A DNA stretch of 35,748 nt from an uncultured Pelagibacteraceae bacterium (GCA_902552475.1 CACDJC010000010.1:1-35748), one strand, 5' to 3'. Positions 16,923 to 25,916 are shown, counted from the stretch's first letter. The notes: generated by a model not told the origin, from the letters alone. Program-made: numbers and translations.

Positions 16923-16955
16923 AGGAGGGTATTAATTTACCCTCCTTATTTTTAT
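16923..16955 (+). terminator. Intercistronic hairpin between ugpB and ugpA (attenuator-like)
   Basis: A 9-bp perfect stem (AGGAGGGTA/TACCCTCCT, 16923-16931 with 16938-16946), a 6-base loop and a T-rich tail ending just before the ugpA ATG at 16960. It looks like a leaky intrinsic terminator or 3'-end stabilising hairpin that lowers permease expression relative to the binding protein. The upstream stem arm contains a Shine-Dalgarno-like AGGAGG, which would be sequestered. Confidence 0.8.
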
Positions 16956-16959
16956 TTGT

Positions 16960-17838
16960 ATGAAAAAAGTTCAATTCAAATCCAGTTATTCGCAATATTT
17001 ATTTTTAGCTCCACAGCTAGGAATTTTATTAATTTTTTTATATTGGCCAATAATACAAACTTTTAAAGATGCATTTACAATGCAAGATGCATTTGGATTT
17101 GGAGCTAAGTTTGTAGGATTTGATAATTTTTTATTTATTTTCGATGATCCAGCTTATTTCATAGCTTTCAAATTTACTATTATTTATAGCTTTGTAATAA
17201 CACTTATTACTGGATCTATTGGATTGTTACTTGCTGTTCAAGCTAATAACGTGATGCATGGTAAAAGTACATACAAAACCTTTCTAATTTGGCCGTATGC
17301 AATTGCACCTGCTGTAGTGGGAGTTATGGCGAACTACTTTTTTAGCGAAAGATTTGGACTTCTCTATCATTTATTTCATAATTTATGGGGCTTTAATTGG
17401 TACGAAAGTGTTTTTGACGCTTATATTTATGTGATTATAGCCGGTGCCTGGAAACAGATTAGTGCCAATTTCATTTTTTTCTTAGCAGGACTTCAAGCTA
17501 TACAAAAATCTGTAATAGAGGCATCCATGATTGACTGCAAAAATAGTTTTAGAAGATTTTGGACTATTACATTTCCTTTGTTAATGCCAACTACATTTTT
17601 CTTAATCATAATTAATATAACTTATGCTTTTTTTGATACATTTGGAATTATTGATACTACAACGATAGGCGCTCCATCAGGTGAAACAAGAACTCTTGTT
17701 TATAAAGCTTATATGGATGGATTTAGAGGATTAGATTTAGGAAGTGCTGGCGCTCAATCAATAATGATGATGTTGATTGTTTTAGTAATTACAATTTTTC
17801 AATTCAGATACATTGAAGGGAAAATACATTATAATTAA
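16960..17838 (+). CDS. ugpA: Glycerol-3-phosphate-type ABC permease UgpA
   Basis: A 292-residue inner-membrane permease with six hydrophobic segments. The EAA coupling motif is near residues 183-215 (QKSVIEASMIDCKNSFRRFW). The GETRTLVYKAY segment before the last membrane segment is typical of UgpA/MalF-like permeases. It pairs with UgpE and UgpC. Its stop overlaps the ATG of the first ugpE (TAATG). No Shine-Dalgarno lies between the preceding hairpin's T tail and the ATG. Confidence 0.92.
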   Translation: MKKVQFKSSYSQYLFLAPQLGILLIFLYWPIIQTFKDAFTMQDAFGFGAKFVGFDNFLFIFDDPAYFIAFKFTIIYSFVITLITGSIGLLLAVQANNVMHGKSTYKTFLIWPYAIAPAVVGVMANYFFSERFGLLYHLFHNLWGFNWYESVFDAYIYVIIAGAWKQISANFIFFLAGLQAIQKSVIEASMIDCKNSFRRFWTITFPLLMPTTFFLIIINITYAFFDTFGIIDTTTIGAPSGETRTLVYKAYMDGFRGLDLGSAGAQSIMMMLIVLVITIFQFRYIEGKIHYN

Positions 17839-18659
17839 TGACTAGATTTTTTACATCAGGTTTTTCACATTTAATTTTATTCATAGGAATATTTATTATG
17901 ATAGCTCCTGTGTGGATGATTTTTGCAAGCTCAACGCACACTAGTTCAGTTATCAATATGGATGGTCTGCAGTTATTTTTAGGTGATAGTTTTTATGAAA
18001 ACTACTTAAGAGTTTTATTATATCAGGGGGGATTTTTTAAAGAAATTACTGCTTTAAAAATGTTTTTTAACAGTTTTATAATGGCAACGGGAGTAGCGTT
18101 ATTATCAGTTGTGACATCTCTAATGGCTGCATATGCTTTAGTTTATTATAGAATAAAATATGCAACATTATTATTTTGGATAATCTTCATTACTATTTTG
18201 GTTCCATTAGAGTTAAGAATTTTTCCTACATATTCTGTTATGGCTGAACTTAATCTAGTAAATTCCTATTTTGGATTAATAGTTCCTATTTCAGCTTCAG
18301 CTATAGCTACTTTATTTTTTAGACAATTTTATAAAACTGTTCCAGATGAAATGCTTGAGTCCGCAAAACTTGATGGTGCAAATCCTTGGAGGTTTTTTAT
18401 TGATTTTTTAGTTCCTTTATCAAAAACAATGATTGTAGCTATGCTAATATTTATGTTTGTATTCGGCTATAACCAATATCTATGGCCATTATTGGTTACA
18501 TCCTCTGAACAATATTGGACAGTAGTTATGGGGCTAAAGATGATGTCAGGATCGATTGTACATCGATTTGCTTTTGTAATGATGTCTATGGTGCCGCCAA
18601 TTTTAATTATAATTATTTTACAAAAACATTTTATTAAAGGAGTTTTTCAAGATAAATGA
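17838..18659 (+). CDS. ugpE: Glycerol-3-phosphate-type ABC permease UgpE, copy 1
   Basis: A 273-residue inner-membrane permease of the MalG/UgpE type with six membrane segments. The EAA loop reads ESAKLDGANPWRFF (from about residue 172). It ends in the usual FIKG sequence. It overlaps ugpA by one base and the next ugpE copy by four (ATGA). It is clearly homologous along its whole length to the next gene, so these are tandem paralogues. In this copy the loop before the last membrane segment is shorter (SGSIVHRFAF) than in copy 2. Confidence 0.9.
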   Translation: MTRFFTSGFSHLILFIGIFIMIAPVWMIFASSTHTSSVINMDGLQLFLGDSFYENYLRVLLYQGGFFKEITALKMFFNSFIMATGVALLSVVTSLMAAYALVYYRIKYATLLFWIIFITILVPLELRIFPTYSVMAELNLVNSYFGLIVPISASAIATLFFRQFYKTVPDEMLESAKLDGANPWRFFIDFLVPLSKTMIVAMLIFMFVFGYNQYLWPLLVTSSEQYWTVVMGLKMMSGSIVHRFAFVMMSMVPPILIIIILQKHFIKGVFQDK

Positions 18660-19507
18660 AAATTAAACCTCTTCAGATAATTGCTCATATAATTCTTATA
18701 ATGGGAGTCTTATTAATGGTTGTTCCAATCTGGATATCTTTTGCTAGCTCTTCACATGAGTCGGTAACGATACTTACCGAAGGAATGAAATTTCATTTAG
18801 GTGATCAACTTACAAGAAACTACAACGAAGTTTTAAATGAGAAAGGGGGCTGGTCAGAAGAAGTTACAGCTGCAAAAATGTTTATTAATAGTTTTGTAAT
18901 GGCATTAGGAATTGCAACTCTCAAAGTGATTATTTCTGCGATGTCTGCATATGCTTTGGTTTATTTCAGATTTAAATTAGCAGTGCCAATTTTTTGGGTA
19001 ATTTTTATTACTTTACTTGTACCTTTGGAGGTGAGAATTTTTCCTAGCTATAAGATTGTATCAGATTTAGGTTTAACAAACTCTTATACAGGTCTTATTC
19101 TTCCACTGGTTGCATCTGCAACAGCAACATTTTTCTTTAGACAATTTTATAAGACAATCCCAGATGAACTTTTGGAGTCAGCAAAATTAGATGGAGCCAA
19201 TAGTTGGAGATTTTTCATAGATTTTTTAGTTCCATTATCTAAAACTATGATTGCAGCAATGTTTATATTTATGTTTGTGTATGGATATAGCCAATATCTA
19301 TGGCCATTAATCATGACTACTGCTGAAGAATACTGGACTGTTGTTATGGGAATGAAAATTATATACACAGAAAGTTATGAAGGTGTTGCTCTTCCAAGAA
19401 CAGCAGAGAGATTTGCTTATATTATTTTATCAATGATACCTCCAGTTTTAGTGGTGGTATTTTTACAAAAATGGTTCATAAAAGGACTAATTCAAACGGA
19501 GAAATAA
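18656..19507 (+). CDS. ugpE: Glycerol-3-phosphate-type ABC permease UgpE, copy 2
   Basis: A 283-residue MalG/UgpE-type permease directly after copy 1. The stretch from the third membrane segment to the fifth (including ESAKLDGANSWRFF and LVPLSKTMI) is nearly the same as in copy 1, while the N-terminal 100 residues are more different. This copy has an extra stretch of about ten residues (near 247-257, TESYEGVALPRT) before the last membrane segment, similar in position to the longer loop of enterobacterial UgpE. It is immediately followed by ugpC. The two copies may form alternative UgpA-UgpE heterodimers. Confidence 0.9.
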   Translation: MKIKPLQIIAHIILIMGVLLMVVPIWISFASSSHESVTILTEGMKFHLGDQLTRNYNEVLNEKGGWSEEVTAAKMFINSFVMALGIATLKVIISAMSAYALVYFRFKLAVPIFWVIFITLLVPLEVRIFPSYKIVSDLGLTNSYTGLILPLVASATATFFFRQFYKTIPDELLESAKLDGANSWRFFIDFLVPLSKTMIAAMFIFMFVYGYSQYLWPLIMTTAEEYWTVVMGMKIIYTESYEGVALPRTAERFAYIILSMIPPVLVVVFLQKWFIKGLIQTEK

Positions 19508-20560
19508 ATGAGTTTTTTAGAATTAAATAAAGTTACTAAGGTATATCCAAACGGAACAAAAGCTGTTCATGAGACAAGCATGAATGTTGAGAATGGTGAA
19601 TTTATGGTTTTTGTTGGTCCAAGTGGATGTGGAAAGTCAACACTATTAAGAATGATTGCAGGATTGGAAGATATAACCGAAGGAGATATAAATCTTGATG
19701 GAAAATTAATAAATAAAGTTGATCCTTCAGAAAGAGATGTTGCAATGGTTTTTCAAAACTATGCGCTTTATCCTCACATGAATGTTTATAACAATCTTGC
19801 GTATGGATTAAAAAATAGAGGCATTGATAAACAATCTATTGAACAAAAAGTGAATGACGCAGCAAAACTTTTACAAATTTCTGAATTCTTGCAAAGAAAA
19901 CCATCAATGTTATCTGGTGGACAAAGACAGCGAGTTGCAATGGGAAGAGCGATAGTTAGAAATCCTAAAATATTTTTATTCGATGAACCATTATCTAATT
20001 TAGATGCAAAACTAAGAATACAAATGAGACTTGAAATTAAAAAACTTCAACAAAAAGTTGGGGTTACTAGTATTTTTGTGACTCATGATCAAGTAGAAGC
20101 TATGACTTTAGCTGATAGATTGGCTGTAATAAATAATGGTATAATAGAACAACTAGGCACTCCTATTGAAATTTATAACAATCCTAAATCGTTATTCGTT
20201 GCAGGATTTATAGGATCACCCCAAATGAATTTTATTGATGGTGAATTAAAAAACAAAACTTTATTTGCTGAAGGATTTGAAATTAAAAATGTTCAAAGTG
20301 ATTTTAATGGTGAAATTACATTGGGCATAAGACCTGAACACATGTCACAATCTGATAGTGGTTTGATAAATTTATCTGTAGAATTAGTTGAACAATTAGG
20401 ATCTGATAATCTTATTTATGGTGAATTAAAAAATAAAAAGGATTTTTGTTATAGATGTCCTGGAAATCAATTAATTGAAAAAGGGAGTAAAATATCACTA
20501 AATATCAACGACAATAATTATTATGTTTTTGATAAAAGTAGCGGTAACAGAGTTAATTAA
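19508..20560 (+). CDS. ugpC: Glycerol-3-phosphate-type ABC ATP-binding protein UgpC
   Basis: A 350-residue ATPase of the MalK/UgpC family. Walker A is GPSGCGKST (37-45), the signature LSGGQRQRVAMGRA and Walker B LFDEPLSNLDAK follow, and a C-terminal TOBE regulatory domain covers about residues 240-350, with the GIRPEH motif. It starts directly after the stop of ugpE copy 2 with no gap. The phosphodiesterase gene begins 2 nt after its stop, so the whole ugp unit is one operon. Confidence 0.93.
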   Translation: MSFLELNKVTKVYPNGTKAVHETSMNVENGEFMVFVGPSGCGKSTLLRMIAGLEDITEGDINLDGKLINKVDPSERDVAMVFQNYALYPHMNVYNNLAYGLKNRGIDKQSIEQKVNDAAKLLQISEFLQRKPSMLSGGQRQRVAMGRAIVRNPKIFLFDEPLSNLDAKLRIQMRLEIKKLQQKVGVTSIFVTHDQVEAMTLADRLAVINNGIIEQLGTPIEIYNNPKSLFVAGFIGSPQMNFIDGELKNKTLFAEGFEIKNVQSDFNGEITLGIRPEHMSQSDSGLINLSVELVEQLGSDNLIYGELKNKKDFCYRCPGNQLIEKGSKISLNINDNNYYVFDKSSGNRVN

Positions 20561-20562
20561 AT

Positions 20563-21486
20563 TTGATCTTATCCAAACCAAATCATATTAAAATTTATGG
20601 TCATCGGGGAGCTAGAGGAGATCTTCCAGAAAATACTATTGAGAGTTTCAAATATTTGTTTGAAAATAATATTAATGGATACGAAACAGACATATTGATT
20701 TCTAAAGATCTTATACCTGTTATTACTCATGATTTTAGATTGGATCCAAGTTTTACAAAAGATAAAGAAGGAAATTGGATAGAAGATGAAAATATCAGAA
20801 TATTTGATCTAACTTATGAAGAACTTTCAAGATTTGATGTTGGTTCTTTAAATAAATTATCTAGATATGGAAGACGTTTTATTAATCAAAAAACTTTAGA
20901 AAATCAAAGAATACCCAAACTCTCTGATTTACTAAATTTATCATCAAAAAATGAAAATCAAAGTCTAGTAATAAACTTGGAAATTAAATCAACTCCAGAT
21001 GAAGAAAATTTAACACCGCCCCCAGGAGATATGGTCAAATTAATTATTAATGAGGTAAATAAATCAAATTTAAAAGATAAAATAATTATTTCATCATTTG
21101 ATTGGAGAACTTTAACTGAAATCAAAAATCAAAATCCAGAAATTTCAAGAGCATATTTAACCTATCAACAAGAAATGGGGATTAAGATAAAAAAAACAAT
21201 TTATAATAGATCTCCATGGATGAGTTTTCTACCTTTTTATGACAACTTTGAATTACCAAAAATTATAAAGAAACAAGGTGGAAAGGCTTGGCATCCTTAT
21301 TATAAAGATATTAACAAAAAAATTGTAGATATTTCACATCAAGAAGGTTTACCTGTAAATGTATGGACAGTAAACAAAGAATACGATTTTTTAAAAATGG
21401 TTGAGTATGGCGTAGATGGCATCATGACTGATTATCCACTAAGATTAAAAGAGTTTTGTGAAAAAAAAAACATAAACTGGTTCTAG
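20563..21486 (+). CDS. ugpQ: Glycerophosphodiester phosphodiesterase (cytoplasmic, UgpQ-type)
   Basis: A 307-residue TIM-barrel enzyme that cleaves glycerophosphodiesters to glycerol-3-phosphate and an alcohol. The catalytic and metal residues are visible: H14-R15 in GHRGARG, E41 and D43 in YETD, and H56 in THDF. The C-terminal VWTVNKEYDFLKMVEYGVDG segment, quoted here only to 20 residues, is typical. There is no signal peptide, so hydrolysis follows uptake. The start is a TTG two bases after the ugpC stop; no ATG precedes the catalytic motif. It implies that the transporter carries intact diesters. Confidence 0.92.
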   Translation: MILSKPNHIKIYGHRGARGDLPENTIESFKYLFENNINGYETDILISKDLIPVITHDFRLDPSFTKDKEGNWIEDENIRIFDLTYEELSRFDVGSLNKLSRYGRRFINQKTLENQRIPKLSDLLNLSSKNENQSLVINLEIKSTPDEENLTPPPGDMVKLIINEVNKSNLKDKIIISSFDWRTLTEIKNQNPEISRAYLTYQQEMGIKIKKTIYNRSPWMSFLPFYDNFELPKIIKKQGGKAWHPYYKDINKKIVDISHQEGLPVNVWTVNKEYDFLKMVEYGVDGIMTDYPLRLKEFCEKKNINWF

Positions 21487-21499
21487 TTTATTTTAATAT

Positions 21500-22930
21500 T
21501 TAGTTCCAACCTGTAATAGCTTTTACTTCTAAAAATTCGTTAAAACCCCAAACACCACCTTCTCGACCATTTCCAGATTGTTTATATCCACCAAAAGGTG
21601 CACCAGTATCGGTTCCTTGACCATTAATGTAAACTGTTCCTGCTCTAACTTTTCGCGCAACTCTTTGAGCTTTTTCTTTGTCTTCAGTTTGTAAGTAATT
21701 TCCAAGCCCGTAAGATGTATCATTTACTATTGCAATAGCCTCTTCTTCAGTTTCAAATGGTATAATAGAAAGAACGGGCCCGAATATTTCTTCTCTTGCA
21801 ATTCTCATATCATTATTAACATCTGTAAAAATTGTAGGTTTAACAAAATAACCTTTATTTAAGCCATTTGGTAATTCTGGACCTCCTGCTGCTAAAGTTG
21901 CACCTTCTTTTATTCCAGCATTTATAAGATTTATCACTTTGTCATACTGAACTTTTGAAACTAGAGGTCCAATATGATCACCTTTTTTTGATGCCAAATC
22001 CACTTTAATTTTATTTGCTTCATCTACAGCTTCTTTAACGGCTCTTTCATAAATTGGTTTTTGAACTAGCATTCTTGTTGGAGCATCACAGGATTGTCCT
22101 GAATTACTCATTATATTTCTAACACCATCTCTTACCGCGTCTGGATATGAGTCTGCAAAAACTATGTTTCCACCCTTTCCGCCTAATTCTAGGGTTACTT
22201 TTTTAATTGTATCAGCCGCATTTTTTTGAATTAATTTTCCAGCTCTTGTTGATCCTGTAAATGACACCATATCTATGTCAGGGTGACCTGAGATGTGATT
22301 TCCAACAACTTCTCCGTTTCCATTTACCAGGTTAAAAACACCTGGTGGAAAACCCGCTTCATCAATCATTTCGGCAAATAAAACTCCAGATATTGGGGCA
22401 ATTTCTGAAGGTTTTAATATCATCGTACAGCCGGCAGCTAAGGCAGGAATAACTTTTAATACAATTTGGTTCATTGGGAAATTCCAAGGAGTTATTAATC
22501 CACATACTCCAATAGGTTCATACCTTATGTGGTTGTTAGACTTAGTATCAAATTGATGTTCAAAATTAAAGTTTTCTAAAATTTCTATTGTATTTTTTGA
22601 AATATCGGCACCCATTTTTGTGTGAATGTCTGAGGCAAAGTCAAGTGGGGCTCCCATTTCAGTTGATTGAGCCTTAACCATTTCATCCCATCTTCTATTA
22701 TAAATTTCATCAAATTTTTTTAATAATTGTAATCTTTCTTTTTTTGTAGTTTCTCTCCAGGTTTCAAAAGCTATTTTAGCAGCACTGATTGCTTTATCAG
22801 CGTCCTCAGCAGATCCTAATGAAATTATTGCAAAAGACTCTTCTGTTGATGGATCAATTACCTCAAAGTCGTTTGGTTTTGAAGGAGAAACCCATTTACC
22901 ATTTATATAAAAATTTTTTTTTTCAATCAT
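21500..22930 (-). CDS. NAD(P)-dependent aldehyde dehydrogenase
   Basis: A 476-residue ALDH-superfamily enzyme with an intact active site: N150 (TPWNF), K173 (LKPSE), general base E248 (LELGG) and nucleophile C281 (GQSCDAP). It oxidises an aldehyde to an acid in the cytoplasm. It is second in a two-gene minus-strand unit after the beta-hydroxyacid dehydrogenase (21 bp gap). The unit is divergent from the ectoine-type genes, so a semialdehyde product of that pathway is one possible substrate. It converges with ugpQ across 13 bp. The family is certain; the substrate is not. Confidence 0.9.
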   Translation of the reverse strand: MIEKKNFYINGKWVSPSKPNDFEVIDPSTEESFAIISLGSAEDADKAISAAKIAFETWRETTKKERLQLLKKFDEIYNRRWDEMVKAQSTEMGAPLDFASDIHTKMGADISKNTIEILENFNFEHQFDTKSNNHIRYEPIGVCGLITPWNFPMNQIVLKVIPALAAGCTMILKPSEIAPISGVLFAEMIDEAGFPPGVFNLVNGNGEVVGNHISGHPDIDMVSFTGSTRAGKLIQKNAADTIKKVTLELGGKGGNIVFADSYPDAVRDGVRNIMSNSGQSCDAPTRMLVQKPIYERAVKEAVDEANKIKVDLASKKGDHIGPLVSKVQYDKVINLINAGIKEGATLAAGGPELPNGLNKGYFVKPTIFTDVNNDMRIAREEIFGPVLSIIPFETEEEAIAIVNDTSYGLGNYLQTEDKEKAQRVARKVRAGTVYINGQGTDTGAPFGGYKQSGNGREGGVWGFNEFLEVKAITGWN

Positions 22931-22951
22931 AAAAATATTGTAACATATTAT

Positions 22952-23893
22952 TTAAATTTCATAACCTTTTTCTTCAGATTCATTATCTATTAGTTCCTCT
23001 GGAAAACCATCTGCTCTAAAATCTATATTGTTCAAATCTTCCATCCTTTTGACTATCATTGAAGACCAAGCTCTCGATCCATACTTTTTTTTTCCATCTT
23101 TAAAAATATCTACTATCATTGGAGAAATTTCTAAAGATGAATTAAGTTTTTTAGCTAATTCGTTAAAAATACTTGTGTCTTTTAAAACAAGGTCCATTGT
23201 AAAATTAATGTTATAAGATCCATTTAAAATTACCTGACTTTCAGTTTCATGAACAAATGAGTTTCCAGACGATGCGGCTATACCTTTATAAGTTTTAGAT
23301 AAATCAAGTTTTGATTTTTTTGCAACAGTCCAAGCTTCTCCGAGTGCTACCAAGTGAACTGATGCTAGATAATTAGTTATAACCTTTAATATTGATGCAG
23401 AACCAAGTTCCCCGGTGTGTAATATCTTTCTTCCCATTACAGTAAGTATTGGTAATATTTTTTCAAAAGTTTTTCTTTCTCCTCCAACAAAAATTGCTAT
23501 ATTTCCTGTTGTGGCTCTGTGACATCCTCCACTAACAGGTCCATCTAAAGGAATTGCTTTTTTTTCTATTACCTTTTTTCCCAGTCTCTTAACTTCTGCT
23601 TCATCAGTTGTGCTCATTTCCAACCAAATTTTATTTTCTGAAAGACCGTTTATTATACCTTCTTCTTCTTCCATAACTTCTGCACATATTTCAGGAGAAG
23701 GAAGACAAGTAATGATAAGGTCAACTTGATTTGCTAATTCTTTAGGTGAATTAACCACTTTTGCACCTGATTTTTCAAATTGATCAGTTAAATTTTTGTC
23801 TAAATCTATTACAGTTAAATCAAATTTGTTTCTCAACAAACTTCCTGCTAATTTGCCACCAACATTTCCAAGTCCAATAAAACCAATTTTCAT
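22952..23893 (-). CDS. Beta-hydroxyacid dehydrogenase (3-hydroxyisobutyrate dehydrogenase family)
   Basis: A 313-residue protein with an N-terminal Rossmann motif GLGNVG (7-12), substrate motif DGPVSGG (117-123) and catalytic K170 (SASILKVITNY), typical of the 3-hydroxyisobutyrate/tartronate-semialdehyde/succinic-semialdehyde reductase family. It oxidises or reduces a beta-hydroxy acid. A good Shine-Dalgarno (AAGGAG) precedes its ATG. It is followed by an aldehyde dehydrogenase, forming an alcohol-to-aldehyde-to-acid pair, and is divergent from the EutA-like gene across 59 bp. Confidence 0.87.
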   Translation of the reverse strand: MKIGFIGLGNVGGKLAGSLLRNKFDLTVIDLDKNLTDQFEKSGAKVVNSPKELANQVDLIITCLPSPEICAEVMEEEEGIINGLSENKIWLEMSTTDEAEVKRLGKKVIEKKAIPLDGPVSGGCHRATTGNIAIFVGGERKTFEKILPILTVMGRKILHTGELGSASILKVITNYLASVHLVALGEAWTVAKKSKLDLSKTYKGIAASSGNSFVHETESQVILNGSYNINFTMDLVLKDTSIFNELAKKLNSSLEISPMIVDIFKDGKKKYGSRAWSSMIVKRMEDLNNIDFRADGFPEELIDNESEEKGYEI

Positions 23894-23952
23894 TATAATC
23901 TCCTTAATTTTGATGATTATTCAAAAACGAATGATATATTTGTTTTTAAAAA

Positions 23953-24699
23953 ATGCACTCTGTAAAAATAGAACCTAAATATATTACAAAATCAAATCCA
24001 AGGATTGGTTTAATTGCTTTAGCGAGCGACTTTATGATTGAAAAAGACTTCATAAATGTAATTAAAAATAAAGATATAGACTTTTTTGTTAACAGAATTG
24101 AATGTTACAATCCTTTGACAAAGGAAAATTTAATTAAAATGTCAGAAAAAGTAACTGAGGTGACAAATGATATACTTCCAGATCAAGAGATAGATTGCGT
24201 TGTATACGCTTGTACTTCTGGAACAATAGCAGCCGGATATGACTCAATTGAAAAAAAAGTTAAATTAGCAAAACCAGAAGCAAAAGTAACTACTCCTAGT
24301 ACTGCTGCTATAAAAGCACTGAAAAAAATGAAAATACATAAACTAAGTATTTTTACTCCTTACAGTAAAAAGTTGAATGATGAAGTAGTAGAACATTTTA
24401 AAAACCAAGGTTTTGAAATTACTTCTAATTCATATTTCGATATTCAATCAGACTATGATATTGGAAAAGTAGATCAAAACTACTTATTCAATGTATTATC
24501 AGAATTCGATTTGAAAGATGCAGATGCTCTTTTTATTTCTTGCACAGCTTTACCTGCTCTATCAATAATAGATAAATTAGAGAAAAAATTAAATAAAATT
24601 GTTTTATCTAGCAATCAAGCTTTAATTTGGGACACTCTAGATCGAATAGGAAAAAACGAGTCAATAGAAGGTTTTGGAAAATTATTTAAATCAAATTAA
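23953..24699 (+). CDS. eutA: EutA-like / maleate-isomerase-like protein of the Asp/Glu racemase superfamily
   Basis: A 248-residue protein with the paired catalytic cysteines of this superfamily, C87 in ACTSGT and C197 in SCTALP. The superfamily includes maleate isomerase, arylmalonate decarboxylase and EutA of ectoine/hydroxyectoine utilisation clusters. Being two bases upstream of an ectoine-hydrolase-like gene points to EutA, which is thought to act on 5-hydroxyectoine with EutB and EutC. Neither EutB nor EutC is encoded in this window. The symbol therefore rests on context more than sequence. A role as a maleate isomerase remains possible. Confidence 0.7.
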   Translation: MHSVKIEPKYITKSNPRIGLIALASDFMIEKDFINVIKNKDIDFFVNRIECYNPLTKENLIKMSEKVTEVTNDILPDQEIDCVVYACTSGTIAAGYDSIEKKVKLAKPEAKVTTPSTAAIKALKKMKIHKLSIFTPYSKKLNDEVVEHFKNQGFEITSNSYFDIQSDYDIGKVDQNYLFNVLSEFDLKDADALFISCTALPALSIIDKLEKKLNKIVLSSNQALIWDTLDRIGKNESIEGFGKLFKSN

Positions 24700-24701
24700 T
24701 T

Positions 24702-25871
24702 ATGCTATTCAATAAAGAAGAATACAAACAAAGATTAAAAAAAGTTCAAGCCATGATGCAAGAAAAGGGTATTGAGTTATTAATATCTCATGACACAAAC
24801 AATATGAATTATTTAACAGGATATGATGCTTGGTCTTTTTATTATGCTCAGTGTGCAATAGTTCATGTAAATTCTGATGAACCCCTTTGTTTTGTTAGGG
24901 CTCAAGATGCTGGTGGAGCTTACATAAAAACATACTTAAAAAATGATAATATAATTGTATATGATGAGAATTATATTCATACTTGGCCAAAGCACCCTTA
25001 CGATTATTTAGTTGAAATTATCAAAGAAAGAAAATGGGACAAGTTGTCAATTGGCCTAGAAATGGATGCTCACTATTTTACTGCTTTTTGTTATGAAAAA
25101 ATAAAACAAGGTTTGCCCAATGCAAAAATTGTAGACTCTGAAAGACTGGTTAATTGGGCAAGGTTAGTAAAGTCTGATACAGAAATTAAATTTATGAAAT
25201 CAGCAGCTCTAATATCTGAAAAAGGAATGAAAACTGCAATGGAAGTTATTAATCCAGGCGTAAGACAATGTGATGCCGTTGGAGAAATTCAAAAATCTTT
25301 ATTTTATGGAACAGAAGAATATGGCGGAGAATATTCAAGCATTGCGACACTACTTCCAACAGGAAAAGGCACTTCTGCTTCACATTTAACAGCAACACAG
25401 GATAAATTTGTAAGTGGAGAGGCAACAATAATTGAACTTTCAGGCGTTTATAAAAGATATCATTCACCAATGGCTAGGACGGTATTATTAGGAAAACCAG
25501 ATCAAAAAAAAATTGATACCATGAATAAGACTATAGAAGCGCTTCAAGCAGGAATAGACGCAACTAAACCAGGCAATACTTCAGATGATGTAGCACAAGC
25601 GTTTTGGAAAATATTAGACAAATATGGAATAGAAAAAAAATCTAGAACAGGCTACTCAATAGGAATTGGTTATCCTCCTGATTGGGGAGAGCATACTTTA
25701 AATATTTATAAAGGAGATATGACAGTTCTAGAAAAAAATGTATGTTTTCATATGATAGCAGTGATGCAATTTGGTGATTGGGGTGTAGAAGCCTCAGAAG
25801 CAATAAGAGTTACCGATAATGGATGTGAATTATTCTGCAACTATCCAAAAGAACTGCATATTAAAAGCTAA
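24702..25871 (+). CDS. doeA: Ectoine hydrolase-like M24-fold protein (DoeA/EutD)
   Basis: A 389-residue protein with a creatinase-type N-terminal domain (about 1-150) and a pita-bread M24 domain (about 155-385). The N-terminal part, with YDAWSFYYAQC and VRAQDAGGAY, and the C-terminal GYPPDWGEHT recall ectoine hydrolases. Metal-ligand positions of aminopeptidase P are replaced: the first two Asp positions read E and P (IELSGVYKRYHSPMART), and the GHGIG His is lost. This fits a metal-free amidohydrolase rather than a peptidase. It would open the ectoine ring to N-acetyl-diaminobutyrate. The deacetylase and transaminase of the pathway are not in the window. Confidence 0.75.
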   Translation: MLFNKEEYKQRLKKVQAMMQEKGIELLISHDTNNMNYLTGYDAWSFYYAQCAIVHVNSDEPLCFVRAQDAGGAYIKTYLKNDNIIVYDENYIHTWPKHPYDYLVEIIKERKWDKLSIGLEMDAHYFTAFCYEKIKQGLPNAKIVDSERLVNWARLVKSDTEIKFMKSAALISEKGMKTAMEVINPGVRQCDAVGEIQKSLFYGTEEYGGEYSSIATLLPTGKGTSASHLTATQDKFVSGEATIIELSGVYKRYHSPMARTVLLGKPDQKKIDTMNKTIEALQAGIDATKPGNTSDDVAQAFWKILDKYGIEKKSRTGYSIGIGYPPDWGEHTLNIYKGDMTVLEKNVCFHMIAVMQFGDWGVEASEAIRVTDNGCELFCNYPKELHIKS

Positions 25872-25916
25872 TTAACTATTGCAAATAATAAAAACAAATG
25901 TTTTAAAAACCCTTTT

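Noticed and set aside
24702..25871. Xaa-Pro aminopeptidase
   Set aside because: The metal-binding residues needed for peptidase activity are not present, and the neighbour is an EutA-like gene.
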